A DNA stretch of 5,261 nt, taken from the NCBI GenBank assembly GCA_902482185.1, contig CABSZR010000116.1, positions 1 to 5,261 of the forward strand. The letters are read 5' to 3'. A program made the translations under genes and the position numbers. Of this stretch, positions 4,536 to 5,261 are shown piece after piece. Origin of the DNA: an uncultured Collinsella sp. Its GTDB lineage: Bacteria; Actinomycetota; Coriobacteriia; Coriobacteriales; Coriobacteriaceae. The number at the start of each line of letters is the position of its first letter. Position 1 is the first letter of the stretch. The notes below the pieces were generated by a model, which was not told where the DNA came from, made no database searches, and was given only the letters and a program-made list of their open reading frames with translations.

Positions 4536-5240
4536 GTGAGCTTTATCAATACCATTCGCGAGGACATCAAGACCGTCCAGGCGCAGGACCCTGCCGCGCA
4601 AAACGGCCTGGTCATCTTCCTTTCCTATCCTGGCCTGCACGCCAAGTGGAACCACGTGCCCGAGCACTGGCTGTGGGAGCACGGTCATCGCTCACTCGCC
4701 CGTGTGCTCTCGCAGTTAACCCGCCATATCACTGGTGTTGAGATTCATCCCGCCGCGCAGATCGGCAAGCACTTCTTTATCGACCACGCCATGGGCGTCG
4801 TTATTGGCGAGACTGCCATCGTGGGCGACGACTGTGTGCTCTACCAGGGCGTCACGCTCGGCGGCACCGGCAACGAGACCGGCAAGCGCCACCCCACCCT
4901 GGGCAACAATGTCACGGTAGGCACGGGCGCCAAGGTGCTTGGCAACATCCACATTGGCAACAACGTCAAGATCGGCGGCAACTCGGTCGTCGTCAATGAC
5001 GTGCCCGACAACTGCACCGTCGTGGGCGTGCCCGGGCGCATCATCAAGCGCAACGGCTGCCGCGTGTTCGAGGAGAGCTTCGACGCCAAGCAGCATCGCG
5101 AGTACATGCCCGACGACGCCGCCGAGCAGAGCGCCCTCAACCGTCAGGGCATCACCGAAAACGCCCGTCGCGTCAAGGAGCTCGAGCAAGAGGTGGCCGA
5201 GCTCAAAGCCCTCGTCGCCAAACTTGTGGACGAACGCTAG
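4536..5240 (+). CDS. cysE: Serine O-acetyltransferase
   Basis: Transfers acetyl from acetyl-CoA to L-serine to give O-acetylserine, the committed step of cysteine synthesis. The 234-residue product has a short N-terminal helical part ([14 protein letters not shown] at 18-21, [16 protein letters not shown]) and a left-handed beta-helix of hexapeptide repeats (about 66-170). Active-site residues known from E. coli CysE are in place: D18 of DPA, D83-H84 in [12 protein letters not shown], and H119 in [18 protein letters not shown] closes the helix. It lacks the long N-terminal domain of the E. coli enzyme (273 residues) and resembles the short Gram-positive type. The C-terminus (about 176-234) is an unusual long helical tail with a heptad-like stretch ([18 protein letters not shown]) ending in DER rather than the terminal Ile that docks into CysK. 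The GTG start at 4536 is set by AAGGGAGG (4521-4528) seven bases upstream. No cysK follows in the 21 bases left. Confidence 0.96.
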   Translation: MSFINTIREDIKTVQAQDPAAQNGLVIFLSYPGLHAKWNHVPEHWLWEHGHRSLARVLSQLTRHITGVEIHPAAQIGKHFFIDHAMGVVIGETAIVGDDCVLYQGVTLGGTGNETGKRHPTLGNNVTVGTGAKVLGNIHIGNNVKIGGNSVVVNDVPDNCTVVGVPGRIIKRNGCRVFEESFDAKQHREYMPDDAAEQSALNRQGITENARRVKELEQEVAELKALVAKLVDER

Positions 5241-5261
5241 GGCCGCGGGCAACCGCCACAG

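Overview
The window looks like chromosome of a GC-rich Gram-positive actinobacterium, most likely a gut Coriobacteriia such as Collinsella or a relative. This is inferred from the base composition, the strong GC bias at third codon positions, the gene styles and a tRNA with an encoded CCA end. No 16S rRNA or other decisive marker is present. All protein genes are housekeeping or common accessory families; none is a phage, plasmid or defence gene.

Layout from left to right. (1) 23-265, minus: the N-terminal half of a tRNA adenosine deaminase (tadA). It loses family resemblance and stops soon after the first zinc/catalytic motif, beside an 8-bp tandem duplication. (2) 317-406, plus: a complete tRNA-Ser(UGA). 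(3) 409-1005, minus: a TetR-family regulator ending 2 nt from the tRNA. (4) 1205-1756, plus: a LemA-family membrane protein, divergent from the regulator and followed by a strong hairpin terminator. (5) 1757-2320: a 564-bp intergenic region without a credible protein gene but rich in structure: the lemA terminator, a pair of 24-bp near-identical inverted repeats about 200 bp apart, a 20-bp near-palindrome, the minus-strand terminator for ilvE, and a 126-bp element closed by a perfect 29-bp inverted repeat. (6) 2321-3373, minus: ilvE, branched-chain amino acid aminotransferase. (7) 3664-4311, minus: a DedA-family membrane protein with its own terminator. (8) 4536-5240, plus: cysE, serine O-acetyltransferase, divergent from dedA.

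The genes do not form one pathway. IlvE and CysE both serve amino acid metabolism but are separately transcribed. DedA and LemA are membrane proteins. TadA and tRNA-Ser belong to decoding. Each protein gene appears to be its own transcription unit: lemA, ilvE and dedA have recognisable terminators, and TATACT-type -10 boxes lie before lemA, dedA and cysE.

The unusual content lies in the lemA-ilvE intergenic region and at the left edge. The 29-bp perfect palindrome sits between the ilvE stop codon and the ilvE terminator, so it should be transcribed in the ilvE 3' UTR. The 24-bp inverted pair resembles the ends of a small mobile or repeated element. The broken tadA is either a real truncation or a sequence or assembly junction. 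No new protein-coding system is evident.
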